A DNA stretch of 64,000 nt from Vibrio sp. LaRot3 (GTDB taxonomy: Bacteria; Pseudomonadota; Gammaproteobacteria; Enterobacterales; Vibrionaceae): the NCBI RefSeq assembly GCF_027587025.1, contig NZ_JAPPTI010000001.1, positions 496,001-560,000 on the forward strand, in the 5' to 3' direction. Numbering within the stretch: position 1 is the stretch's first letter; each line of letters begins with the position of its first letter. A program made the position numbers and the translations under genes. This document shows positions 17,413 through 24,727 of this stretch, one piece after another. Under the pieces are notes generated by a model. It was given only the letters and a program-made list of their open reading frames with translations. It ran no database searches and had not been told where the DNA came from.

Positions 17413-17670
17413 TTATTTTTCGAGTGCAGCCCAGATAACAGCGCTGTTGGTCTCAAAGTCATTTTCGGCTTGGCAGCGCAGCAGGTAATCATCAACTTTA
17501 ATCACTGCGCCAAGTGAGTAGGCTTCACCTTGGTAGTAACAGATCCGATGCGAAGCTGAAGAACTGTCAACCACAACAACGGGTTTGATGGGTGTTTTTA
17601 CTACCTTGTCTGCGCTAAAGCTTGATATTGAAAAAAGGCACAATGCGATAAGGCTAAAGATTCTGTACAT
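17413..17670 (-). CDS. DUF1496 family small secreted protein (YnjH-like)
   Basis: 85 residues with a signal peptide (FSLIALCLFSISSFSA). The mature part has two cysteines and the DUF1496-type core HRICYYQGEAYSLGAVIKVDDYLLRCQ. E. coli YnjH belongs here; the function is unknown. The ATG shares bases with the upstream PLP-enzyme stop (TGATG), so the two genes are co-transcribed and coupled. Confidence 0.85.
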   Translation of the reverse strand: MYRIFSLIALCLFSISSFSADKVVKTPIKPVVVVDSSSASHRICYYQGEAYSLGAVIKVDDYLLRCQAENDFETNSAVIWAALEK

Positions 17671-18566
17671 CAGATGTCTCCAAATTTTCTTTGGTATCTT
17701 GGCAGCATACTCTCGTTGCCAAGTGTTCCCCCTTGGTGAACATAGAGGATGGTTTTATCTTGATTACTTAGCTGCCATTGCTGCAAACATTGCCACATCA
17801 AAGGGTCGTAGAGTAAATCGAACTCGACACTGGTTTGCTCTAGCAAAGCTTGCCAAGTTTGGTAATCCGCTTGGTATAGTTTGCCAAAGTGGTGCTTACG
17901 ATTCAGTGACAAGAGTTCAGGATGTTGGCTTTCACCTAACTCTAAAAACTGTTTGGTTAAGTAATCATTACCTCCGACACAAGCACAGGTAAGCACTTTA
18001 ATGCCATGGGGTGACAAATGTTTGTGCAGATAGAGGGCGGTTGTGCCTGTACCAGAGGGAAGAGCAACCACAAATTGCTTATCACTTTCGAAGCGTGCCC
18101 AGCTTAGAATTTCATTCGCTAGACCTTTCACGCCTTGCTCGGCTATTTGGCTTCTTCCGCCTTCTGGCACGACTAAGCAAGTATCATCGGGTTGGCGCAC
18201 TTGATTAATGTAGTCCCATGGATGACATTGATGGGAAGCTGTCTCAATAATGTTTGCCCCTAGCTCTAACGCCCCGCGGTAGTTGCCTATTGGGCTCCCC
18301 TTTAGCCATTCAGGAATACGGTCAACGTAGAACTCCAGCTGCCATCCTTTTATTGCTGCTAAGGCTGCGAGTGAATACAACGAATTTGCTTGCGGGCTAC
18401 CGTAACCAATCAGAGTACGAACAGATGGAAAGTCATCATGTAGTAAGCTCATTAGTTTACGCGCTTTGTTTCCACTAAAGTGACTATGTAACTTATCGTC
18501 ACGCTTAAGGTAGAAATCAATACCAGCGAATTGGTGTTGGGTAATAGGGGTATCGGCGAGCTTCAT
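17670..18566 (-). CDS. PLP-dependent enzyme of the ACC deaminase / D-cysteine desulfhydrase family
   Basis: 298 residues of the fold-type II PLP family. FYLKRDDKLHSHFSGNKARKL carries the family signature, with the cofactor lysine at K34; LIGYGSPQANSLYSLAALAAIKGW, VPEGGRSQIAEQGV and ALPSGTGTTALYL are the substrate and phosphate-binding blocks. Members open 1-aminocyclopropane-1-carboxylate or remove sulfide from D-cysteine. The family cannot be divided by eye, and it is shorter than the typical ~330 residues, so the substrate is left open. It is translationally coupled to the DUF1496 gene. Confidence 0.8.
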   Translation of the reverse strand: MKLADTPITQHQFAGIDFYLKRDDKLHSHFSGNKARKLMSLLHDDFPSVRTLIGYGSPQANSLYSLAALAAIKGWQLEFYVDRIPEWLKGSPIGNYRGALELGANIIETASHQCHPWDYINQVRQPDDTCLVVPEGGRSQIAEQGVKGLANEILSWARFESDKQFVVALPSGTGTTALYLHKHLSPHGIKVLTCACVGGNDYLTKQFLELGESQHPELLSLNRKHHFGKLYQADYQTWQALLEQTSVEFDLLYDPLMWQCLQQWQLSNQDKTILYVHQGGTLGNESMLPRYQRKFGDI

Positions 18567-18575
18567 GATTAACTG

Positions 18576-18609
18576 AGGTGGAGTGTTATGTCAGTATTCT
18601 ACTCCACCT
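18576..18609. repeat. Inverted repeat between two convergently ordered minus-strand units
   Basis: Perfect 9-bp arms AGGTGGAGT (18576-18584) and ACTCCACCT (18601-18609) with a 16-base loop. It lies between the end of the sensor kinase gene and the start of the PLP gene, both on the minus strand. There is no T-run, so it may be a processing or attenuation element or an operator rather than a simple terminator. Confidence 0.5.
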
Positions 18610-18644
18610 TACAATATTCTTGAATGTTAGAATGACTCTAAACC

Positions 18645-19901
18645 TTAGAATTGAATAGTGGCGATACAGCCCCGATTTGGGTGATTACTTAGTGAAAACT
18701 GCCATTCGTAGCGATGGCATAAGTCGTCAACGATCAGCAAGCCTAAACCATGCCCCTCTTTGTTTGGGATTGAGGTTAGACCAGGGCCATCATCAATGAT
18801 TTGTATGTGATTCTCGCTAATATTCACGGTGATGGCGCCGCTTGAAGTGGCTGCGATGCCATTGCGAATTAAGTTCCCTAATACCATGTGCATCACAGGC
18901 TCAGTCGCTCTAACTTGGGGCAAACTATCGATATTTAGCTCAACTTGCAGCTGTTTTTCGGTTGCTTGTAAGCTGTTGTCGGTGATGATGGTTGAGAATT
19001 CTTGTTCCGGCACTTGGCGCAAAGGGGCGTCTTCAACGTTGCGCTCGTAGCGCACGATACTAAGCAAAGCGTCGACCATAGTGATCATTTGCTCGGTCGC
19101 GGTACTAATGCGGCCAATTTGGCGAAGGTTGAAGGTTTTGGTTTCGGTGCGCTCGAGTAATTTTGTCGCGCCTTTTACCACGGTTAATGGTGTCCGCAGT
19201 TCATGACTTGCATAGCGAGCAAAGGCTTGTTCGCGTTTTAGTGCATGGTTGAGTTCGCTACGATACTGGTTGAGTTTTGTCGTCAGAGTTTGAAACTCAA
19301 TCGAGGCTTCCGGTGAAATGGTAAACTCAGCGGCGCTGTCTCCGGTTTGGTTTTCCAATTGAAGAGCAATGCCATTAAGTGGCTCGATAAGTTGGCTTGA
19401 TAATCGGTAGAGCAACGTGCCAAAGGCAAACATCAGTACGGAAACAAAACTGATTACGATGAGACCGGAATATATGATTTCTTTATCTGACAGCTCAACT
19501 TTGTCCATTAAAGAAAGCAAGATGAGATCGTGCATTTCTCCATCATGAGCATATTGGCCTTTATAGATCATTAATGAGTCCGGGTTATACCAAAACCCTA
19601 CCTCTCCAACAAAGGACTCTTTGTCTCTTAAATAATCTTGATATTCTTTTGGAATAAGGGATAAGTCATTGTAGGCATCGGTCAGCATGTCTATGCGGAT
19701 CTTGCCATTTTCACCGTTAATAAAACGCTCAGCAGCAATATCTCTGTCGAGTAAAATACGGCGTTCACCCACTCGGTCTTCTGACCATTGTAAGGCCATG
19801 AGAAAAACCATGAATGTCACAACGCCCACGGTGCAAGATAGGCCGATAAAGAAGACGGCTAAACGACCTGTTAGAGATTTTGAGCTGCGGAGCATACGCA
19901 T
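18645..19901 (-). CDS. Sensor histidine kinase of an OmpR-type two-component system
   Basis: 418 residues. Two membrane helices (~15-36 and ~143-165) bracket a periplasmic domain of ~105 residues. HisKA has His 233 in YASHELRTPLTVV; the ATPase domain shows NLIRNGIAATSSG, DDGPGL and GHGLGLLIV. It starts 3 bases after the response-regulator stop, so the pair is co-transcribed and coupled. It would phosphorylate that regulator. The pair stands divergent to a glycosyltransferase cassette, which recalls the Vibrio CarRS/VprAB systems that control lipid A modification, but identity with those is not shown by what I can see. Confidence 0.92.
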   Translation of the reverse strand: MRMLRSSKSLTGRLAVFFIGLSCTVGVVTFMVFLMALQWSEDRVGERRILLDRDIAAERFINGENGKIRIDMLTDAYNDLSLIPKEYQDYLRDKESFVGEVGFWYNPDSLMIYKGQYAHDGEMHDLILLSLMDKVELSDKEIIYSGLIVISFVSVLMFAFGTLLYRLSSQLIEPLNGIALQLENQTGDSAAEFTISPEASIEFQTLTTKLNQYRSELNHALKREQAFARYASHELRTPLTVVKGATKLLERTETKTFNLRQIGRISTATEQMITMVDALLSIVRYERNVEDAPLRQVPEQEFSTIITDNSLQATEKQLQVELNIDSLPQVRATEPVMHMVLGNLIRNGIAATSSGAITVNISENHIQIIDDGPGLTSIPNKEGHGLGLLIVDDLCHRYEWQFSLSNHPNRGCIATIQF

Positions 19902-19904
19902 AAG

Positions 19905-20579
19905 TTAGTCTATCTCCAAACGAAAACCGAATTTTGGCACCGTCATCAATAGTTGCTTGTCAAAAGGTTTATCAAGTTGGTTACGTAGCTGATAAATATG
20001 GCTGCGTAATACATCATTATTAGGCTCTTTTTCTTCCCATAGTTTCTCTGCGATTTCTTGCCTTGTTACCAGTTCAGGCGCTTTGATACAGAGCATTTCT
20101 AGGATGGTGTATGTCGTTGGGTTAAGAGCCAACAAGCGACCTTCTCTAAAGGCTTGACGAGTTTTTTGGTCAATCTTAATCGGGCCAACTTCTAACGTGC
20201 TGGATGCCGTTTGGCCTCGGTAACGTTTGATAAGCGCAGTCATGCGCGCCTCAAGAATCTCTAAATCAAAGGGTTTGGTTAGGTAATCATCCGCGCCATG
20301 CTGAAAGCCACTTAGCATGTCTTCACGATTATCGAGAGCCGTTAGCATAAGAACAGGTGTTGAGTTTCCGCTTTCACGCAATTTATTACACACTGTTAAG
20401 CCATCCATGCGAGGTAACATGAGGTCGAGTAATATGAGATCAAAGTTGCCTTCTAATGCCAACTGCAAGCCCAGCTCTCCATTGTCGGCGTAATCGAGCT
20501 CCATTCCCAAGCATTCAAAGTAATCGAATAGAATCCCTGCGACTTCACGGTTGTCTTCTACTAATAGCACTTTGTTCAT
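19905..20579 (-). CDS. OmpR/PhoB-family response regulator
   Basis: 224 residues. Receiver domain with the acid pocket VEDN, acceptor Asp 52 in LILLDLMLPRMDG, Thr in LMLTALD and KPFD lysine; then a winged-helix domain (LNPTTYTILEMLCIKAPELVTR, recognition segment NNDVLRSHIYQLRNQLDKP and the wing TVPKFGFRLEID). First gene of the unit, followed by its kinase. The ~190-base gap to the divergent GT operon is the natural place for its operator, with a candidate repeat at 20713-20731. Confidence 0.93.
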   Translation of the reverse strand: MNKVLLVEDNREVAGILFDYFECLGMELDYADNGELGLQLALEGNFDLILLDLMLPRMDGLTVCNKLRESGNSTPVLMLTALDNREDMLSGFQHGADDYLTKPFDLEILEARMTALIKRYRGQTASSTLEVGPIKIDQKTRQAFREGRLLALNPTTYTILEMLCIKAPELVTRQEIAEKLWEEKEPNNDVLRSHIYQLRNQLDKPFDKQLLMTVPKFGFRLEID

Positions 20580-20712
20580 CCGCTACCTCGTTGATTTATA
20601 AAAGCAGTTTATTTGTTTCTGTGGCTAGAGTCGTCGGCATAATAGCAACAAACTCAGCGTAGAAAAAATGTGAACAACAGAGTTTTCACACTCCTTCTTG
20701 TAGGTTAATCAC

Positions 20713-20731
20713 ATAGCGTCCTTTATAGCGT
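20713..20731 (+). promoter_or_regulatory. Candidate response-regulator site: ATAGCGT direct repeat
   Basis: ATAGCGT occurs at 20713-20719 and again at 20725-20731 (12-base period), 46-64 bases before the GtrB-like start in the divergent region 20580-20776. OmpR-family regulators bind tandem repeats of about one helical turn. This is suggestive only. Confidence 0.35.
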
Positions 20732-20776
20732 GATTTTTAAAGGACTTAGTTCCGATTAGCAACAAGAGTAGTGACT

Positions 20777-21781
20777 ATGAAGTTTATTAAGCCTGTTCCC
20801 AAACACTTTGAGTCTGCCATCACCTTGTCTGTCATCGTTCCGTATTTTAATGAATCGGATGTGTTGCCTGAGTTACACGCTCGATTAACCAAGGTGCTTG
20901 ATAGTATCGAGGACCATTGTGAAATCATTTACATCGATGACGGTAGTAGTGACGACAGTTTACAAGTTGTTGAAACTTTCAAGTCCACCACCAGTCTAGT
21001 TCGCAGTATCTCGTTAAGCCGAAACTTTGGTAAAGAATCTGCGATGAGCGCGGGACTTGAGTACAGCAATGGCCTAGCGGTTGTGCTTATTGATGCGGAT
21101 CTTCAAGACCCACCAGAGCTGATCCCTGAGATGCTAGATAAGTGGCGTGAAGGTTTTGATGTGGTCAATATGCAGCGCAAGCAGCGCAATGGCGAGGCTT
21201 GGTTTAAGAAACGCTCTGCAGCCATTTTTTACCGTCTGCTAAACAGTTTAGTGAAATCTGACATTCCAGAAAATGTTGGTGACTTCCGCCTATTAAGCCG
21301 TGAAGTAGTAGACCACATTAATCGCTTGCCTGAGCGTAACCGCTACATGAAAGGTATTTTTGCTTGGCCGGGGTTTAAACAGACGACAGTGCAATTTGAG
21401 CGCGATGCTCGTTACTGCGGTGAAACGAAGTGGAACTACTTTAAGTTGCTAGGGTTGGCGATGGATGGCATTACGTCATTTTCTATTCGCCCCTTACGCT
21501 TAGCGACGGTTCTTGGTGCGCTCATTGCGGGTGGCACTTTCTTTTATGGCCTAGTGGTTGTACTGAAAACCTTACTCATTGGTGAGCCCGTGACAGGCTA
21601 CCCCTCTTTAATGGTGGTGCAACTGGCGTTAGGTGGCGTTCAGTTACTGAGTATTGGCTTGCTAGGTGAGTACATTGGCCGCATTTTCATCGAAACCAAA
21701 AAAAGACCTCTTTACCTTGTTCAATCGGTTAACGAGCAACCCGCAATGCCTAAATTTAAATCTGTGGAGAAAAGCGCGTGA
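20777..21781 (+). CDS. GtrB/ArnC-like family 2 glycosyltransferase (polyprenyl-phosphate sugar synthase)
   Basis: 334 residues. GT2 core: SVIVPYFNES, IDDGSSDDS, LSRNFGKESAMSAGLE, DADLQDPPEL and ENVGDFRLLSREVVD, followed by two membrane helices (~232-254 and ~270-292). This is the architecture of enzymes that load a sugar onto undecaprenyl phosphate on the inner face of the membrane. ATG 20777 is preferred to an upstream GTG at 20771 because AAGAG sits 8 bases before it. The last four bases overlap the next gene (GTGA). With the ArnT-like and GtrA-like genes it forms a complete three-step envelope glycosylation cassette. Confidence 0.88.
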   Translation: MKFIKPVPKHFESAITLSVIVPYFNESDVLPELHARLTKVLDSIEDHCEIIYIDDGSSDDSLQVVETFKSTTSLVRSISLSRNFGKESAMSAGLEYSNGLAVVLIDADLQDPPELIPEMLDKWREGFDVVNMQRKQRNGEAWFKKRSAAIFYRLLNSLVKSDIPENVGDFRLLSREVVDHINRLPERNRYMKGIFAWPGFKQTTVQFERDARYCGETKWNYFKLLGLAMDGITSFSIRPLRLATVLGALIAGGTFFYGLVVVLKTLLIGEPVTGYPSLMVVQLALGGVQLLSIGLLGEYIGRIFIETKKRPLYLVQSVNEQPAMPKFKSVEKSA

Positions 21782-23175
21782 GTTTTAATAAAGTCCATTT
21801 ATGGGTAATTTTAGGTATGGCCCTGTTGGTTCGCCTTATCTCATTAGGGGCGTACCCTTTGATGGATACCACAGAAGCTCGCTATGGTGAAATGGCCCGA
21901 TTGATGGTTGATACTGGCAATTGGCTAACGCCGCAGTTTGATTACGGCGTGCCATTTTGGGGTAAGCCACCGCTATTTACGTGGATGAGTGCGGTAGGTA
22001 TTGAAAGTTTCGGCGTTAACGAGTTTGCCGTGCGAGCGCCTCATTGGTTGGCTGGTGTCTTGGTCATTGCATTAATGGCGTATTTCTCGCGTCGAGTTGG
22101 TTTTAGCGGATTGCTTACCAGTGTCGTGTTAGCGACTTGCGGCATTTTTGCTATCGCTGCGGGTGCGGTGATGACAGATATGGCACTGACTTTGGCGATG
22201 ACTATTGCGATGGTTGGTTTTTATTTTTGTTGGCAGGGCGATCGTAAGTGGGGCTATGTAGGCTTTTTTGGTCTGGCGCTGGGTTTGCTCGCTAAAGGTC
22301 CGTTGATAATTGTCATCATGGGTATTGCCGTTATGCCATGGTTGATTATGCAGCACGGCTTTGTGGCGGCATTTAAAGTACTTTGGCAACGTTTTCCTAT
22401 TGTCACGGGTACAGTGGGAATGCTCGCTATCGCGGTACCTTGGTATATCCTCGCTGAGCAAGCGACGCCAGGGTTCTTAGATTACTTTATTGTGGGTGAG
22501 CATTTTAAGCGTTTTCTGGTGAGTGGCTGGGAAGGGGACTTATATGGCTCAGCACATGATGAAGTACGTGGAACCATCTGGTTATTCTTCTTCTATGCAG
22601 CAGCGCCATGGTCTTTTGTATTGCCAGTCTTGATGTGGCGTAAACGTAAGGCACTTGGAACAACGATTCAAACTCGCGATGGCATTGTTAGCTTTTTGGT
22701 TTGTTGGTTAGTCTCACCACTGATTATGTTTACCTTTTCAGGAAACATTCTCCCTGCCTACATTTTGCCAGGTATACCAGCGCTAGGCCTTCTGATCAGC
22801 ATTTTGCTTTCTGATGTCAAGCGTGACCAAGTTTGGTTTAAAGGTGTGGCGAGTATTGCTCCGGTATTGTTGATTATCGCAGTGGTGTTTATCCAATTGG
22901 TTAAGGGTGACAAGAAAAGCGATAAAGTGATTTTTGAAACAGCTTCCACAGAGCTTGCGACTTACTACGTTGGTCATCGTCCGTTTTCAGGGCAGTTTTA
23001 TAGCTCTGGAAAGGCTAAACGCTTAGATGACAACGTGTTACTGGCTAATTTGGATCACTTCCAACTGATCGGCGAACCTGAAATGGTGCAGGATGTGATT
23101 GCTGAGAATCAACTGGACTGTGTAGTGGAATACACGGGCGGAAGTAAGCGTAATCTTTACCGGTGTGGTCAATGA
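21778..23175 (+). CDS. ArnT-like family 39 membrane glycosyltransferase
   Basis: 465 residues with about ten membrane helices. The N-terminal periplasmic motif YPLMDTTEARYGEMARLM holds the acidic pair and Arg typical of GT39/GT83 (ArnT, PMT) enzymes, followed by FWGKPPLFTWMSAVG. These transfer a sugar from a polyprenyl carrier to a periplasmic acceptor, often lipid A or LPS core. It is shorter than ArnT (~550) because the soluble C-terminal part is reduced. GTG start overlaps the upstream stop (GTGA). No arn biosynthesis genes (arnA, arnB, arnD) are nearby, so aminoarabinose is not indicated. Confidence 0.85.
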   Translation: MSFNKVHLWVILGMALLVRLISLGAYPLMDTTEARYGEMARLMVDTGNWLTPQFDYGVPFWGKPPLFTWMSAVGIESFGVNEFAVRAPHWLAGVLVIALMAYFSRRVGFSGLLTSVVLATCGIFAIAAGAVMTDMALTLAMTIAMVGFYFCWQGDRKWGYVGFFGLALGLLAKGPLIIVIMGIAVMPWLIMQHGFVAAFKVLWQRFPIVTGTVGMLAIAVPWYILAEQATPGFLDYFIVGEHFKRFLVSGWEGDLYGSAHDEVRGTIWLFFFYAAAPWSFVLPVLMWRKRKALGTTIQTRDGIVSFLVCWLVSPLIMFTFSGNILPAYILPGIPALGLLISILLSDVKRDQVWFKGVASIAPVLLIIAVVFIQLVKGDKKSDKVIFETASTELATYYVGHRPFSGQFYSSGKAKRLDDNVLLANLDHFQLIGEPEMVQDVIAENQLDCVVEYTGGSKRNLYRCGQ

Positions 23176-23564
23176 CCCCGCGGATAATTAAATTCGCGTT
23201 AGTCGGAGGTGTTGGCTTTGTTGCTGACGCCTTGGTTTTCTCGCTGATGTTTTACTTGCTGGGTTTGCCTATTATGCCTGCGCGTATCATAGCTTTTATT
23301 TGCGCCGCTACGGTAACCTGGTTAGGCAACCGTTATTTTACCTTTTGTCAGTCAGATAAATGCAAACCTTTGGGGCAATGGGTGAAGTTTATGTGTGGGG
23401 CAAGTTTTTCTGCCGTACCTAACTTAGTGGCTTTTCAGTTAGTCGTTTGGTTTCTCGGTCCTTCTAAAGTCGTAGTCTATAGTGCTTTAGTCATCGGTAT
23501 ATTAGTTGGGATGTTGAGCAACTATTTCCTAAGTTCCCGCTGGATATTCTCTACTCAAAAATAG
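23163..23564 (+). CDS. GtrA-like flippase protein
   Basis: 133 residues with four membrane helices and the GtrA blocks IKFALVGGVGFVADALVF, TVTWLGNRYFTF and LVGMLSNYFLSSRWIF. GtrA proteins are thought to move polyprenyl-phosphate sugars to the periplasmic side. The ATG overlaps the GT39 gene by 13 bases. Last gene of the cassette, followed by a terminator. Confidence 0.9.
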   Translation: MWSMTPRIIKFALVGGVGFVADALVFSLMFYLLGLPIMPARIIAFICAATVTWLGNRYFTFCQSDKCKPLGQWVKFMCGASFSAVPNLVAFQLVVWFLGPSKVVVYSALVIGILVGMLSNYFLSSRWIFSTQK

Positions 23565-23598
23565 TTATCCCATCTTTTTATTCGTCCACATCCGTCAC

Positions 23599-23634
23599 GG
23601 TCAGTACAGTTTCTTCGCTGTATTGACCGTTTTT
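23599..23634 (+). terminator. Rho-independent terminator of the glycosyltransferase operon
   Basis: 11-bp stem with one G-U pair (GGTCAGTACAG / CTGTATTGACC), eight-base loop, then GTTTTT, 35 bases after the gtrA-like stop. Confidence 0.75.
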
Positions 23635-23696
23635 GTTTTCGATATTGACGGGCTTTTTGATGCTCACTTTGCTCCCGGCTTTACTTGGAATAGAGT

Positions 23697-23844
23697 AAAA
23701 AAAAGCCCAGAACAAAAAGGTTCTGGGCGTATACAAGATTAGGAGTTAATTTGAAAAAGCAGCGTACATAAATAAGTAGGAAGTAGATTCAGTAATAAAC
23801 TTGTTTGGCGGCCAGCGAAACATTGAATGCTCTGCTATCTACAC
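23697..23844 (-). ncRNA. vrrA: VrrA-like sigma-E-dependent small RNA
   Basis: A transcript of ~145 nt on the minus strand is bounded by a sigma-E type promoter upstream and a strong terminator: GCCCAGAAC / GTTCTGGGC stem followed by eight T (23697-23704 read as A on plus). No coding frame fits. In V. cholerae the ~140-nt sRNA VrrA lies, as I recall, next to the TetR regulator (psrA-like) and fadE genes, is sigma-E dependent and base-pairs with outer membrane protein mRNAs such as ompA and ompT to lower porin synthesis and raise vesicle release. Position, size, orientation and promoter class all match here. The transcription start is estimated to within a few bases. Confidence 0.85.
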
Positions 23845-23848
23845 TTAT

Positions 23849-23875
23849 TCAGACTGGGCAAATCCAAAACAGTTC
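23849..23875 (-). promoter_or_regulatory. Sigma-E promoter of vrrA
   Basis: On the minus strand GAACTG (-35, from 23875) and TCTGA (-10, 23853-23849) are separated by 16 bases, matching the GAACTT-N16-TCTGA consensus of the envelope-stress factor RpoE. Confidence 0.8.
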
Positions 23876-23977
23876 AATAAAAAATTAATTTTTTTTAATT
23901 TATTTTCCTTTCAATACCTTAGCCTCGAGTAAATCAAAGAAGGTCAGACCAGTTGTAGAAAATGTGATGTTAACTGA

Positions 23978-24006
23978 TTGTTAAGTTTGTTGGTGGGGTG
24001 TATATT
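23978..24006 (+). promoter_or_regulatory. psrA promoter
   Basis: TTGTTA (23978-23983), 17-base spacer, TATATT (24001-24006). The PsrA-type operator follows immediately, covering the predicted transcription start. Confidence 0.55.
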
Positions 24007-24007
24007 T

Positions 24008-24021
24008 CAAACAGGTGTTTA
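24008..24021 (+). promoter_or_regulatory. PsrA operator (autoregulation site)
   Basis: CAAAC-AGGT-GTTTA agrees with the reported PsrA palindrome CAAAC-N2-4-GTTTG. It lies between the -10 box and the ATG at 24037, a position that would block transcription of psrA-fadE until a long-chain fatty-acid ligand releases the repressor. Confidence 0.65.
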
Positions 24022-24036
24022 ATACGAGTGATTGAA

Positions 24037-24663
24037 ATGGCAACCCGCAACGCTACTAAAGAGAGAATTCTAGACGTCGCAGAAGCTTTGTTTGCAGAGC
24101 ATGGCTTTAATGACACGTCTTTGAGAACAATAACCAGCAAAGCTGGCGTTAATCTAGCGGCGGTCAACTACCATTTTGGTGATAAGAAAACGTTAGTCAG
24201 AGCGGTGTTGAATCGATACTTAGAGGCATTTATGCCTGCGGTTTCTGATGGTCTTATCACGCTGAACCTCAGTCAAAATTACACAATGAATCAGGTGTTT
24301 GAGGCTTTACGCGCCCCTTTGATGTCTCTAGATAACCTACGTCCAAACGGCGCTAATCAATTTATGTCTTTAATCGGACGCGGTTATACCGACGTTCAAG
24401 GCCATTTGCGTTGGTTTATCACCACTCGTTATAGCGATACTTTAGAGCTGTTTACTCTGTCGGTTATGAAAGCTAATCCCAATTTATCTCGTGAGGCGCT
24501 ATTTTGGCGGCTCCATTTCACTCTCGGTACTTGTGTATTCACTATGGCTTCAAGCCAAGCACTGGCAGAAATTGCCAGTAATGATTACCAACAAAGTGTC
24601 GATGCCCAAGCTTTGTTAGATAGGTTGATTCCCTATTTAGCGGCGGGTGTCAGTGCAGAATAA
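24037..24663 (+). CDS. psrA: TetR-family fatty-acid responsive regulator PsrA
   Basis: 208 residues from ATG 24037; a start at 23998 would place the operator inside the gene and add a tail not seen in the family. The N-terminal HTH (RILDVAEALFAEHGF, then SLRTITSKAGVNLAAVNYHF) is almost the same as Pseudomonas PsrA from memory. The C-terminal ligand domain is helical. PsrA homologues in gamma-proteobacteria repress fatty-acid degradation genes and respond to long-chain fatty acids or acyl-CoA. It precedes fadE by 64 bases on the same strand, in line with control of that gene. Confidence 0.82.
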   Translation: MATRNATKERILDVAEALFAEHGFNDTSLRTITSKAGVNLAAVNYHFGDKKTLVRAVLNRYLEAFMPAVSDGLITLNLSQNYTMNQVFEALRAPLMSLDNLRPNGANQFMSLIGRGYTDVQGHLRWFITTRYSDTLELFTLSVMKANPNLSREALFWRLHFTLGTCVFTMASSQALAEIASNDYQQSVDAQALLDRLIPYLAAGVSAE

Positions 24664-24727
24664 AACTCATCGCAAGATAAAACAAAGCCACAACAAAGAT
24701 GGCGAACGTGAACAAAAGGAAATGGTT

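Noticed and set aside
20777-23175. Aminoarabinose (arn) lipid A operon
   Set aside because: The GT2 and GT39 enzymes recall ArnC and ArnT, but arnA, arnB and arnD are absent and a GtrA flippase follows, so the donor sugar is likely different.
23742-23770. Six-codon leader peptide (AGGAG then TTG AAA AAG) on the plus strand
   Set aside because: It lies antisense to the predicted vrrA sRNA, has no downstream gene within range and no attenuator on the plus strand.
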